64,000 nucleotides of DNA, from assembly GCA_963777285.1 (NCBI GenBank), contig CAVZPR010000001.1, forward strand, positions 620,001 to 684,000, given 5' to 3'. Source of the stretch: JAFARE01 sp963777285 (lineage in GTDB: Bacteria > Chloroflexota > Dormibacteria > Aeolococcales > Aeolococcaceae). The notes under the pieces were generated by a model that was not told the origin of the DNA, searched no databases, and worked only from the letters and a program-made list of their open reading frames with translations. The position numbers and the translations under genes are program-made. Positions 9,259 through 18,497 of the stretch are shown in pieces (the stretch's first letter is position 1; the number at the start of each line of letters is the position of its first letter).

Positions 9259-10305
9259 GTGGCAACAACTGAACGTGACCGAGCGCTGCAGACGGCCCTC
9301 GGGCAGATCGAGAGGGCGCACGGAAAGGGCGCGATCATGCGCCTGGGCGAGGCTCAGACGCAGAGGGTCGAGGTGATCCCCACGGGCGCGCTCACGCTGG
9401 ACATCGCCCTCGGCGTCGGCGGCATCCCGCGCGGTCGCGTGGTCGAGGTGTACGGACCGGAGTTGTCGGGCAAGACCACGCTCACGCTGCACGTCATCGC
9501 AGAGGCACAGCGTCGCGGTGGGGTCGCCGCCTTCATCGACGCGGAGCACGCGCTCGATCCGCAGTACGCGGCGCGCATCGGTGTGCGCACCGAGGAGCTC
9601 CTCATCTCGCAACCGGACACCGGCGAACAGGCCCTCGAGATCGTCGAGGTGCTGGTTCGCAGCGGTGCGGTCGACGTCGTCGTGATCAACTCCGTCGCGG
9701 CGCTGGTGCCCAAGGCGGAGATCGACGGCGAGATGGGGGACACCCACGTGGGCCTGCAGGCGCGGCTGATGTCGCAGGCCATGCGGAAGCTCACCGCCGC
9801 CATCAGCCGGTCCAACACCTCGGTGATCTTCATCAACCAGCTGCGCGAGAAGGTGGGGATCATGTTCGGCAACCCCGAGGTCACGACCGGTGGCCGCGCG
9901 CTCAAGTTCTATGCGTCCGTACGCATGGACATCCGCAAGATCGACTCCATCAAGCAGGGCCTCGACGTCATCGGCAGCCGGGTCAAGGTCAAGGTTGTCA
10001 AAAACAAGGTGGCGCCCCCCTTCAGGGCCGCGGAGTTCGACATCCTCTACAACGAGGGCATCTCGTACGCCGGCAGCGTTCTCGACATGGCCATCGACGC
10101 GCGGATCATCGACAAGAGCGGAGCCTGGTTCTCCTACGGCGACATGCGCCTCGGTCAGGGCCGCGAGAACGTGCGCGACTACCTGCGCCAGAATCCGTCG
10201 TTGCTCGAGGAGGTCGCCGGTAAGGTGCGGCTGGCGGCTCTCCCCGAGGCCACGCCGGCGCCGGCGGCGGAGAACGGCGCGTCGCCGCCGGTTCCGGTGG
10301 GCTGA
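9259..10305 (+). CDS. recA: Recombinase A
   Basis: Strand-exchange ATPase and LexA co-protease. Walker A GPELSGKTT is near residue 66, Walker B DVVVINSVAALVPKAE follows, loop L2 contains NQLREKVGIMFGNPE, and the protein ends in a short variable tail. The start is GTG 9259, with the purine-rich AAAGAGAGGAG (9241-9251) as ribosome-binding site and the canonical MATTERDRALQTAL-like opening. 348 residues. Two candidate promoters lie upstream. The stop codon TGA overlaps a CTG that is the likely recX start. Confidence 0.97.
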   Translation: MATTERDRALQTALGQIERAHGKGAIMRLGEAQTQRVEVIPTGALTLDIALGVGGIPRGRVVEVYGPELSGKTTLTLHVIAEAQRRGGVAAFIDAEHALDPQYAARIGVRTEELLISQPDTGEQALEIVEVLVRSGAVDVVVINSVAALVPKAEIDGEMGDTHVGLQARLMSQAMRKLTAAISRSNTSVIFINQLREKVGIMFGNPEVTTGGRALKFYASVRMDIRKIDSIKQGLDVIGSRVKVKVVKNKVAPPFRAAEFDILYNEGISYAGSVLDMAIDARIIDKSGAWFSYGDMRLGQGRENVRDYLRQNPSLLEEVAGKVRLAALPEATPAPAAENGASPPVPVG

Positions 10306-10808
10306 GCACGCGAAGCGCTCCGGCGCGGCAGCACAGGGAGACCCCCGACCGCGACGACGCGGCCGCCGCCGAGTCCGCCGCGCTGCGCATCCTCGGCGGT
10401 GCGGCGCAGTCCGGCGCCGCGCTGCAGCGGCGGCTGGAGCGACGCGGGTTCTCCGCTGAAGCGGCCGCGGCTGCCGTGGAGCGCTGCCGCGAGCTGGGCT
10501 ACGTCGACGACGTGTCGCTTGCTGCGTCGGTCGCCGCCCGCCATCGCCGCGATCTGCACGGCCGCGCGCGCATCGTCGCCGATCTGCGCGCCCGCGGCGT
10601 CACCGCGGACGCCATCGCCAGCGCCACATCAGGGCTGACCGAGGACGAGCAGGACGCCGCGGTCGCCGCGGCGCACCTGCTTCACGCGCGCCGCCACGAC
10701 ACCTCCCAGCCGCTCGACCAGGGCGCACGGCGGCGCATCGGCGCGGCCCTGCAGCGTCGCGGCTTCAGCGGCGACGTCATCGTGAGGGCACTGCGCTCGC
10801 TCGACTGA
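10302..10808 (+). CDS. recX: Regulatory protein RecX (probable CTG start)
   Basis: Small helical protein that binds RecA filaments and limits their activity. RecX repeats are visible (ALQRRLERRGFSAEAA, CRELGYVDDVSLAASVAARH, RRIGAALQRRGFSGDVIVRAL). The homologous region starts well upstream of the first ATG/GTG/TTG in frame (GTG 10476). Upstream of that GTG the frame is open back to a TAA at 10221, with no standard start codon. CTG 10302 overlaps the recA stop as CTGA and would give 168 residues, a normal RecX size. The product is well supported; the start codon is inference. If only GTG 10476 were used, the protein would lose its first repeat. Confidence 0.82.
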   Translation: MSTRSAPARQHRETPDRDDAAAAESAALRILGGAAQSGAALQRRLERRGFSAEAAAAAVERCRELGYVDDVSLAASVAARHRRDLHGRARIVADLRARGVTADAIASATSGLTEDEQDAAVAAAHLLHARRHDTSQPLDQGARRRIGAALQRRGFSGDVIVRALRSLD

Positions 10809-10857
10809 TGCTCGCGGCGTGTGGGCGAAGTGAACGCACGTCATCGCCCTCACGATG
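10778..10857. repeat. 12-base inverted repeat at the recX / MFS convergence
   Basis: CATCGTGAGGGC (10778-10789) inside the end of recX is exactly complementary to GCCCTCACGATG (10846-10857) in the short convergent gap before the MFS gene. The arms are 56 bases apart, so this would be a long-loop hairpin. It may help separate convergent transcripts, but there is no T-tract and chance is possible. Confidence 0.35.
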
Positions 10858-10878
10858 TCATCGGAGGGCGCGTGGCCT

Positions 10879-12243
10879 TCAGCCGGCCGTGGCGGTGGCG
10901 GTGCCGGGAGGTCGCCGCCGATCCTGCCGGGTGGCGACCAGCAGCAGACCGAACGTCGTCAGCGACAGGATCAGACCGAGTCCGATCAGCCCGTCCGCCT
11001 GGAAGAGATGGGTCGAGACGCCTCCGAGGACCGCGCCGATGGCGCTTCCCCCGGCGAGGGCCACCGTGTAGAAGGACATCAGAGCGGCGCGATCGGCGAC
11101 CAGCGCCTCGCTGCAGTCGGCCAGGTACGTGACCGCCGCCGGGCCGAAGCCCGCCAGCCAGAGAATCCCCAGGATCAGGAACGGCAGCCAGATGGGCCCC
11201 AGCCCGAGCGGCGTGTGGTTGATGGCGAGCAGCGCCGCGAGGATGAGCCAGGTTCCCGGGACGGCCCGCCGCATGACCCGCAGCGGGTGCGAACGGGCCA
11301 GCACGGGGGTCCAGAGGATGATCCCGATCAGGAACGCCACGATCCAGCCGACCAGGATGCCGCCGATCAGGCGCTCGTCGAAGTGGTGCATGAGCGTCTG
11401 ACCCGGCACCCGGGCGTGGCGCAGCAGCGCTGCCAGGTTGGCCAGGAACGCCCCCAGCAGGGCGAAGCCACACATCCATGCGGGCAGGAAGCTGCGCAGG
11501 GGGCCGGGGCCGAGCACCGTCCGCAACACGGTGCGCAGCGGGCTCACCCGCATCGGCGCGATCCGCGGCACGAACACCACGCACACCAGCGCGGAGGCTA
11601 CGTAGAGGCCCGCCAGCGCCACGAACGCGAAGCGGTGGATGCCCACCCAGATGAACGAGCCCAGGGCGAAGCCGCCGGCGTAGCCCGCCAGCGTGGCACC
11701 CTCGAAGGCGCCGCTGGCGCGCGAGCGCACGGCGCGGTTGCTCACCGTCGCCGCGGCGATGATTCCCAGCGCCACAGGAACGAACGCAGCGGCCCCGATG
11801 CCCTCCACCAGCCGTGCGCCGGCGAGCTGCGCCGCGTTGACCCCGCCCGCGACCAGGAGCACCCCGAGGACCCCGATGAGGGGGCCTGCCACCAGCAGCC
11901 GTGACCTGCCGACGCGGTCCGCGTAGCGAGCCAGGAACGGCGCGAAGATCATCTCGGTCAGCGCCTGCGACGCGCCCACGAGCCCGATCGCCAGACCGTT
12001 GGGCCGCGCATGGGCCAGGTCGCTGAGGTCGAACTGGACGGCCACGCCGGTCCCCACGGTGGCCACGCGAAGCAGGGCGGTGGCCAGCAGCAGCGCTCCC
12101 AGCGCGGCGGGACGATGCCGCTGCAGCTCGTCGTCCAGGTTGGCGACCCAGGCAGCTTCCGCGTCGGAGCCGCCTTCGGGTACGCCGGCGGGTATCGCGA
12201 GCGGCTCGATGACGCCCGCCGACTGCTGATCTCCCTCTGCCAC
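10879..12243 (-). CDS. Major facilitator superfamily transporter
   Basis: Multi-pass membrane permease with about twelve hydrophobic segments. A conserved MFS loop is visible between helices 2 and 3 (ARYADRVGRSRLLVAG, the GxxxDRxGRR-type motif A). Substrate cannot be read from the sequence. GTG 12243 is chosen: TACGCT (12251-12256, read on the minus strand) ends 7 bases upstream, and the reading frame above it lacks transporter-like sequence. The N-terminal 35-40 residues are hydrophilic and probably cytoplasmic. 454 residues; it interrupts the plus-strand housekeeping run between recX and rny. Confidence 0.85.
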   Translation of the reverse strand: MAEGDQQSAGVIEPLAIPAGVPEGGSDAEAAWVANLDDELQRHRPAALGALLLATALLRVATVGTGVAVQFDLSDLAHARPNGLAIGLVGASQALTEMIFAPFLARYADRVGRSRLLVAGPLIGVLGVLLVAGGVNAAQLAGARLVEGIGAAAFVPVALGIIAAATVSNRAVRSRASGAFEGATLAGYAGGFALGSFIWVGIHRFAFVALAGLYVASALVCVVFVPRIAPMRVSPLRTVLRTVLGPGPLRSFLPAWMCGFALLGAFLANLAALLRHARVPGQTLMHHFDERLIGGILVGWIVAFLIGIILWTPVLARSHPLRVMRRAVPGTWLILAALLAINHTPLGLGPIWLPFLILGILWLAGFGPAAVTYLADCSEALVADRAALMSFYTVALAGGSAIGAVLGGVSTHLFQADGLIGLGLILSLTTFGLLLVATRQDRRRPPGTATATAG

Positions 12244-12406
12244 GGGGCACAGCGTATAGCGCCCCGCGGCTTGGCGGGAACGAGGCGCGCACTCGGTCTG
12301 CGTGCCCTTACAATCGCGGGGTCGGACGCGTCGACCGACCGGCGCCACCAGGCCCGGCCCGCGCCGGAGAGCAAACGAAGCTGGCTTCGCCCTCCGGCCC
12401 TTGTCG

Positions 12407-13997
12407 ATGCGCCCGGCACGCACACGGGCACCTGGGTGCCCCTACGGAGTTCCTGACATCATCATCGAAATAGCCGCCCTTGCCGGGCTGGTTGTCGCGG
12501 TCGCGTTCGCGATCTGGGCGCTCGTGTACGCACGCGGCAGCGTGGCACGCGCCCGCGCCGAGCACGCCGCCGCCGACCAACGCAGCGGCGACGCCCGCGC
12601 CGCTGCCGAGCAGGACGCCAAGGCGGCGCTCCTCGCCGCCAAGGAGGAAGCCGCTCGGCGCCGCGACGAGGTGGAGTCCGAGCTGCGTGAGCGCCGTGCT
12701 GAGGTTGCGCGGCTGGAGCAGCGCGCTTCGCAGCGCGAAGAAGCGATCGAGCGGCGCATGCGTGAGCTGGAGTTCGAACGAGGCCCGTCTGGGCAGACGG
12801 GAGACCGAGCTCGAGGAGCTGCGCCAGACGATCGAGCAGGAGCGGGCCGCGGTCGACAAGGAGCTGCAGCGCGTGTCCTCCCTCTCCCAGGAGGAGGCGC
12901 GAGCCGAGCTGCTCCAGGCAGTCGAGGCGGAGCTCACGGGCGAGATCGCGGAGCGCATCCGCAGCGCCGAGCAGCGCGTGCGCGAGGAGGCGAGCGAGAA
13001 GAGCCGCGAGATCCTGATCGGCGCCATGCAGCGTCAGGCGTCGGAGGAGACGGGCGACGCGGCGGTGACGGTGGTCCAGCTTCCCTCTGACGAGCTCAAG
13101 GGCCGGATCATCGGTCGCGAAGGCCGCAACATCCGTGCCCTCGAGGCGGCGACGGGCGTCGATGTCATCGTCGACGACACCCCGGAAGCGATCGTGCTGA
13201 GCGCCTTCGACCCGGTGCGCCGCGAGGTCGCGCGGGCGGCGCTGGAGCGCCTCTTCGCCGACGGCCGGATCCACCCGGCGCGGATCGAGGAGATGGTCAC
13301 CAAGAGCCGCAACGAGCTGGCGCAGCGGATCAGGCAGGACGGCGAGCAGGCCTGCCAGGAGGTCGGCATGACCGGTGTTCATCCGGAGCTTACCCGTCTC
13401 CTGGGGACGCTGCGCTTCCGCAGCACCTACGGCCAGAACGTGCTGGCTCACGCGGTGGACTCGGCGGGCATCGCCGGCCTGATCGCGGCGGAGATCGGCT
13501 ACGACGAGCAGGCGGCCAAGGAGGCGGCGCTGTTCCACGACATCGGCAAGGCTGTCGAGCACGACATCGAGGGGTCGCACGCGATCATCGGCGGCGAGAT
13601 CCTGGCCCGGCTGGGGCGCAAGCCGGCGGTGGTGCACGCCGTGCGCACCCATCACTACGACGAGGAGCCCCGCTCCACCCTCGCCTTCATCGTGATGACC
13701 GCGGATGCCATCAGCGCGGCGCGCAGCGGCGGCCGCCGCGAGGGTCTGGCCGCATCGATCAAGCGCCTGGAGCGTATCGAGGCCATCGCCAACGACTTCC
13801 CCGGCGTGGAGCGCAGCTTCGCCGTGCAGGCGGGCAAGGAGCTCCGGGTGATGGTCAAGCCCGAGGAGGTCGACGACGACGCGGCGCAGGTGATGGCGCG
13901 GCAGATCGCCAAGCGACTGCACGGCGAGGGCAGCTACAGCGGCCGGATCAAGGTGGTGGTGCTGCGCGAGACCCGGAGCGTCGAGTACGCCAAATAG
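12407..13997 (+). CDS. rny: Ribonuclease Y, apparent +1 frameshift
   Basis: Membrane-anchored endoribonuclease that initiates mRNA decay. An N-terminal transmembrane helix (IIIEIAALAGLVVAVAFAIW) and a long Glu/Arg-rich coiled coil lie in one frame. From about 12,775 the coiled coil continues one base forward (NEARLGRRETELEELRQ), then the KH domain (LKGRIIGREGRNIRALE) and the HD domain (LFHDIGKAVEHDIEG) follow. Joining the frames gives about 529 residues, the normal RNase Y length. Either one base is inserted near TTCGAACGAGGCC (12772-12784), by sequencing error or mutation, or the soluble part is translated separately, for example from GTG 12762. ATG 12407 is the best start. Confidence 0.85.
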
Positions 13998-14066
13998 GGG
14001 ACGGCGGTAACGATCGCATCGCGGTGGCGGGTCTCATTCCCACCAAGGGCACAATCGACCGGGATA

Positions 14067-14381
14067 ATGTCCACAACCACGCACGCGATCCCGCAGGGCC
14101 CTGAGGGGGCCGCAACTCCATTGGAAATTCTCAAAGTCTCCGCAACAAGCAAGCCGGTGGCAGTCGCCGGCGCCATCGCCGGCGTCGTGCGCAGCCAGCA
14201 GAGGGTGGAGGTCCAGGCGATCGGCGCCGGGGCCATCAACCAGGCGGTCAAGGCGATCGCCATCTCCCGCGGCTACGTCGCGCCGGGCGGCCTCGACCTG
14301 GTGTGCATCCCTTCGTTCATCGACATCAGCATCGACGGCGAGGAGCGCACCGGCATCCGGCTCGTGGTCGAGGTGCGGTAA
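14067..14381 (+). CDS. spoVS: Stage V sporulation protein S
   Basis: Small Alba-fold-like protein, needed for spore coat and core maturation in Bacillus and also present in non-sporulating Thermus and Chloroflexota relatives. Signature stretches are EILKVSATSKPVAVAGAIAG, QAIGAGAINQAVKAIAISRG and IDGEERTGIRLVVE. 104 residues; the first 18 are an extra N-terminal tail compared with Bacillus SpoVS. Its position between rny and miaB matches the conserved rny-spoVS-miaB order. No other sporulation genes are seen here, so its role need not be sporulation. Confidence 0.95.
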   Translation: MSTTTHAIPQGPEGAATPLEILKVSATSKPVAVAGAIAGVVRSQQRVEVQAIGAGAINQAVKAIAISRGYVAPGGLDLVCIPSFIDISIDGEERTGIRLVVEVR

Positions 14382-14463
14382 GGAGCCGACCTCGGTCCGG
14401 CCGCCCTCAGGGCCGGCTGATTCCGGCGGGACCGGGCCGCCGGCCGCTGCTACGCTTCCGGCG

Positions 14464-15846
14464 ATGCCGCTCCCTACGCTCAGCGTGGCCGCCCGCGGCT
14501 TTTCGCCGCTGCCGCTGCTGCAGCGGCCGGCGCGCCGGCAGCCCATCGTTCCCGTGCTTGGCCGGGCGCCGCGCGTGCACCTGTGGCACATCGGCTGCCA
14601 GATGAACCAGGCGGATCGCGAGCAGCTGGCGGAGCAGCTCGCCGACATCGGCTGCATCCCCGAGGTGCCGCTCGATGACGCCGACGTCGCGGTGCTGATC
14701 ACGTGCACCGTTCGCGCCAACGCGGAGCAGAAGGTGTACGGACGCTTCCGCGAGCTGATCCCGTGGAAGCGCCGCCGCCCCGGCCGGGCCATCGCCATCA
14801 CGGGGTGCATGGCGGTGGAGCACGGCGAGGCGCTGCTCGATCAGCTGCCCGAGCTCGACTACGTGTTCGACGTGCGCGACCCGGACGGTTTCCTGGCCAA
14901 GCTCCAGAGCCTGCTCGCCGCCGACCTCGACAGCCCCGTCGCCCTGCCGGCCTCCGACCGGCTCAGCGCGTACGTTCCGGTCATGGGTGGCTGCAACGAG
15001 ATGTGCACGTACTGCATCGTGCCCTTCGTGAGGGGCCGCGAGACAGGTCGCAGCGCGCGCGAGATCGTTGAGCACGTGACGCGCCTGGTCGACCGAGGTG
15101 TGCGCGACGTGACGCTGCTCGGCCAGAACGTGAACTCGTACCGCGATCCGGAGAGCGGCGGGCGGTTGCCGGAGCTGCTGCGGCTGGTGGACGCGGTGCC
15201 CGGCCTGTGGCGCCTGCGGTTTCTGACGTCGCATCCGCGCAATGCGGTGCCTGCGCTCTTCACAGCCATGCGCGATCTCTCCACCGTGTGCGAGCAGCTG
15301 CACCTTCCCGTCCAAGCGGGCGCCGACACGCTGCTGCGCCGCATGCGCCGCCTCTACACGGTGGCCGAATACCGCGAGAAGATCGACTCTGCGCGCGCCA
15401 CGGTGGGACCGCGACTCGCGGTGACGACCGACGTCATCGTCGGCTTCTGCGGTGAGACCGACGCCGAGTTCGCGGCCACCGAGCAGCTGCTTCGCGACGT
15501 GCGCTTCGACACGGTCCACCTCGCCGCATACTCGGTGCGCCCCGGCACGGCAGCGGCGCGACGCGCCGACGACGTACCGCTGCAGGAGAAGAAGCGCCGC
15601 CTCAACCACCTGCTCGAGGTGCAGCGGGCGATCGCGGCGGAGCGCAACGCCGCGCTCGTCGGCAGTGAGGTCGAGGTGCTCGTCGAGGGAGCCGCCGCGA
15701 ACGGACGGCTGTTCGGGCGCACGCGAGAGAACAAGGTCGCGTGGCTGCCGCCCGGCGCCGCCAGGATCGGCGCGCGCCGCCGCGGCACCGTGGTCGACGC
15801 CACCGCGTGGCAGCTCCAGGTCCAGGCACTCGATCCAGCGGCGTGA
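14464..15846 (+). CDS. miaB: tRNA-2-methylthio-N6-dimethylallyladenosine synthase
   Basis: Radical-SAM methylthiotransferase that converts i6A37 to ms2i6A37 in tRNA, acting after MiaA, whose gene lies 4.4 kb downstream. The N-terminal UPF0004 domain has cysteines in GCQMNQADRE, ITCTVRANAEQK and TGCMA; the radical-SAM motif is CNEMCTYC (CxxxCxxC), and a C-terminal TRAM domain ends the protein. The first about 40 residues are an unusual extension. TACGCT (14451-14456) ends 7 bases before ATG 14464. 460 residues. Confidence 0.95.
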   Translation: MPLPTLSVAARGFSPLPLLQRPARRQPIVPVLGRAPRVHLWHIGCQMNQADREQLAEQLADIGCIPEVPLDDADVAVLITCTVRANAEQKVYGRFRELIPWKRRRPGRAIAITGCMAVEHGEALLDQLPELDYVFDVRDPDGFLAKLQSLLAADLDSPVALPASDRLSAYVPVMGGCNEMCTYCIVPFVRGRETGRSAREIVEHVTRLVDRGVRDVTLLGQNVNSYRDPESGGRLPELLRLVDAVPGLWRLRFLTSHPRNAVPALFTAMRDLSTVCEQLHLPVQAGADTLLRRMRRLYTVAEYREKIDSARATVGPRLAVTTDVIVGFCGETDAEFAATEQLLRDVRFDTVHLAAYSVRPGTAAARRADDVPLQEKKRRLNHLLEVQRAIAAERNAALVGSEVEVLVEGAAANGRLFGRTRENKVAWLPPGAARIGARRRGTVVDATAWQLQVQALDPAA

Positions 15847-15863
15847 CCACGAGAGGGAAGGGG

Positions 15864-18497
15864 ATGGCGCCCCACCTCGCCGCGGGCGCGCATCCGTCGG
15901 CGACCGCGACCATCGCCATCGAAGACGCCGGGGACACTCCAATCCTTCGCGAGTACCGCGCGGTCAAGGAGCAGCACCCGGACGCGATCCTGATGGCGCG
16001 CCTGGGCGATTTCTTCGAGATGTTCGGCAACGACGCGGAAGCGGCGGCGCCGCTCCTCGGCGTCACCCTGACCGGCAGGCGCTTCGGCAACGCCGGGCGG
16101 TTGCCGATGTGCGGCGTGCCGTACCAGGCGGCACCGCAATACATCCGGCGCCTCCTCGGCGCGGGGCATCGCGTCGCCCTGTGGGACCAGGTGGGCGACG
16201 TCGTCGACGGACGCCTGGTGCGGCGAGAGGTCACGCGCGTGCTCAGCGCCGGCACGGCGGTCGATGGCGAGTTCCTGGATCCCGTCACGATCTCGCGCTG
16301 CGTCGCGCTCGCCACCGGCGCCGCACAGCGCGTGGGCATCGCCGCACTCGACGCCAGCACCGGTGAGCTCCGCGTCCTGGAGGTGGAGGGCGGTGTGGAT
16401 TCGGCGGCCTGTCTGGAGGAGCTGCTCCGGCTGGACGTGGGGGAGCTCATCTTCGCCGACGGCCAGGCCGAGCCGCCACCCACGTTGCTGCCAGGCGTGG
16501 CCAGAACCCGCTTGGCCGATTCGCTCTTCGACCCGGGGCGAGCCGCAGACAGGCTGCGCAGCGCCACGGGCGGGTCGCTCGCGGTGCTCGATCTCGAGGA
16601 CCTGCCGCTGGCGACGCGCGCTGCCGGTGCCGTCCTGGCGTACTGCGAGCGGGCACGCGTGAGCATCGCTCCGGAGCTGCTGCGCGTGGCCGTGCAGCAT
16701 CCCGGCGCCACGATGCGCCTCGACGCTCAGACGCGGCGCAACCTCGAGCTGTTCGCGCCGCTCGGGGATGCGGGCATGTCGCTCTATGCCCTGCTCGACC
16801 GCACCCAGACGCCGATGGGTGCACGGCTGCTGCGCTCCTGGCTGCAGGCGCCGCTGCTCGACGCCGCCGCCATCGACGTGCGTGCCGGCGGCGTCGAGGC
16901 GCTGGTGCGCGACCGTGCCTCGCTGAGAGCGCTGACCACCGCGCTTGGCGCAGCGCGCGACCTGGAGCGGTTGGCGGCGCGCGCCGTGCAGGGCACCGCC
17001 TCGCCGCGCGACCTGGCGGGGATCCGCGAGACCTGCGCGGGTCTCGAGGGCGTGCGCCGAGCCGTCGCGTCGATCACGGCGCCGGGCGTGGCCGAGGCCG
17101 CTGCCGGGTGCACCGCGCCGGAGGCACTGCTGCGCCGCCTGCACGAGGAGCTGGCCGAGGACCCACCGGCCGGCCGCGCCGAAGGAGGCGCCATCCGTCC
17201 CGGCGCGGACGCGGAGCTCGATGCGCTCCGGGCCGCGGGTGCCGACGCACGCACGTATCTGACGATGTTGGAGGAAACCGAGCGAAGCCGTACGGGCATC
17301 CGTGGTCTGCGTGTCGGCTACAACCGCGTTTTCGGCTACTACATCGAGGTGCCCAGCTCGCAGCAGTCGCACGCTCCCCCGGAGTACGTGCGCAAGCAGA
17401 CCCTCGCCGCCGCGGAGCGATACGTGACCGCCGAGTTGAAGGAGCATGAGAACGTCGTCCTCAACGCCCGCGAGCGCGCCGTGGCTCGCGAGGGCGAGCT
17501 GCTCGCAGCGCTCTGTGCCGCGGTGGCCGATCAGGCCGCACAGCTGATGACCGCGGCAACGGCGCTGGCCACCCTGGACGCTCTGCAGTCCCTCGCCCGG
17601 GTCGCCGGCGAGGACGGCTGGGTGCGCCCCGCGGTCGACGCATCAGAGGTGGTGGACGTCGAAGCAGGCCGGCACCCATTGGTGGCACGCGCGTTGGGCC
17701 CGGGACGATTCGTGGCCAACGACTGCAGCCTCGACGCCGCGGAACGGATCGTCGTGCTCACCGGGCCCAACATGGCGGGCAAGTCCACGTACCTCCGTCA
17801 GGTTGCGGTCATCGTCCTGCTGGCGCAGATCGGATCGTTCGTGCCCGCGGCGCGCGCGCGGATCGGGCTGTGCGACCGCATCTTCACGCGCCTCGGCGCA
17901 CACGACGACCTGAGCGGCGGCATGTCGACGTTCATGGTCGAGATGTCGGAGACGGCCGCGATTCTGCGCCAGGCGACGCGGCGCAGCCTGGTCATCCTCG
18001 ACGAGATCGGCCGGGGCACGTCCACGTATGACGGTCTGAGCATCGCCCAGGCGGTCATCGAGCACCTGCACGATGCGCCGCATCTCGACTGCCGCACCGT
18101 CTTCGCCACGCACTACCACGAGCTCACGGCGCTGGCGTCGACCCTGGCCCGGGTGCGCAACGCACGCCTCGAGGTGGTGGAGGAGGGTGACCGCGTCACG
18201 TTCCTGCACCGCATCGTGCCCGGAGGCGCCGACCGCTCCTACGGCATCCACGTGGCCAAGCTCGCGGGCGTTCCCGCCGGCGTGCTCGCGCGAGCCCGCG
18301 CCATCCTCGACGGCCTGGAGCGCTCCCGGCCCCTCGCCGACCGTGCCGAGGACGCCGTTCCAGGTCAGCTGACGCTCGCGATCCCGGCGCCGGCGCACCC
18401 CGTCGTGAGCGAGCTGGCGGAGCTGGACATCGAAACCCTCTCGCCTCTGGCGGCGCTCAACAAGCTGGCCGAGCTGCGGCAGCGGGCGGCGAGGTGA
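15864..18497 (+). CDS. mutS: DNA mismatch repair protein MutS
   Basis: Recognises mismatches and recruits MutL. The mismatch-binding Phe-x-Glu motif is LGDFFEMFG (about residue 50), Walker A is GPNMAGKST (about 633) and Walker B VILDEIGRGTSTYDG. After the first connector the usual CEQ segment reads WDQVGD, a departure from most MutS1 proteins. ATG 15864 follows the purine-rich GAGAGGGAAGGGG (15851-15863). 877 residues. The stop overlaps the mutL GTG (GTGA), indicating coupled translation. Confidence 0.96.
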   Translation: MAPHLAAGAHPSATATIAIEDAGDTPILREYRAVKEQHPDAILMARLGDFFEMFGNDAEAAAPLLGVTLTGRRFGNAGRLPMCGVPYQAAPQYIRRLLGAGHRVALWDQVGDVVDGRLVRREVTRVLSAGTAVDGEFLDPVTISRCVALATGAAQRVGIAALDASTGELRVLEVEGGVDSAACLEELLRLDVGELIFADGQAEPPPTLLPGVARTRLADSLFDPGRAADRLRSATGGSLAVLDLEDLPLATRAAGAVLAYCERARVSIAPELLRVAVQHPGATMRLDAQTRRNLELFAPLGDAGMSLYALLDRTQTPMGARLLRSWLQAPLLDAAAIDVRAGGVEALVRDRASLRALTTALGAARDLERLAARAVQGTASPRDLAGIRETCAGLEGVRRAVASITAPGVAEAAAGCTAPEALLRRLHEELAEDPPAGRAEGGAIRPGADAELDALRAAGADARTYLTMLEETERSRTGIRGLRVGYNRVFGYYIEVPSSQQSHAPPEYVRKQTLAAAERYVTAELKEHENVVLNARERAVAREGELLAALCAAVADQAAQLMTAATALATLDALQSLARVAGEDGWVRPAVDASEVVDVEAGRHPLVARALGPGRFVANDCSLDAAERIVVLTGPNMAGKSTYLRQVAVIVLLAQIGSFVPAARARIGLCDRIFTRLGAHDDLSGGMSTFMVEMSETAAILRQATRRSLVILDEIGRGTSTYDGLSIAQAVIEHLHDAPHLDCRTVFATHYHELTALASTLARVRNARLEVVEEGDRVTFLHRIVPGGADRSYGIHVAKLAGVPAGVLARARAILDGLERSRPLADRAEDAVPGQLTLAIPAPAHPVVSELAELDIETLSPLAALNKLAELRQRAAR

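Noticed and set aside
10835..10846. SOS box GAACGCACGTCA near the recX/MFS junction
   Set aside because: The right half differs from GTTC at two positions and it lies between two convergent stop codons, not at a promoter.
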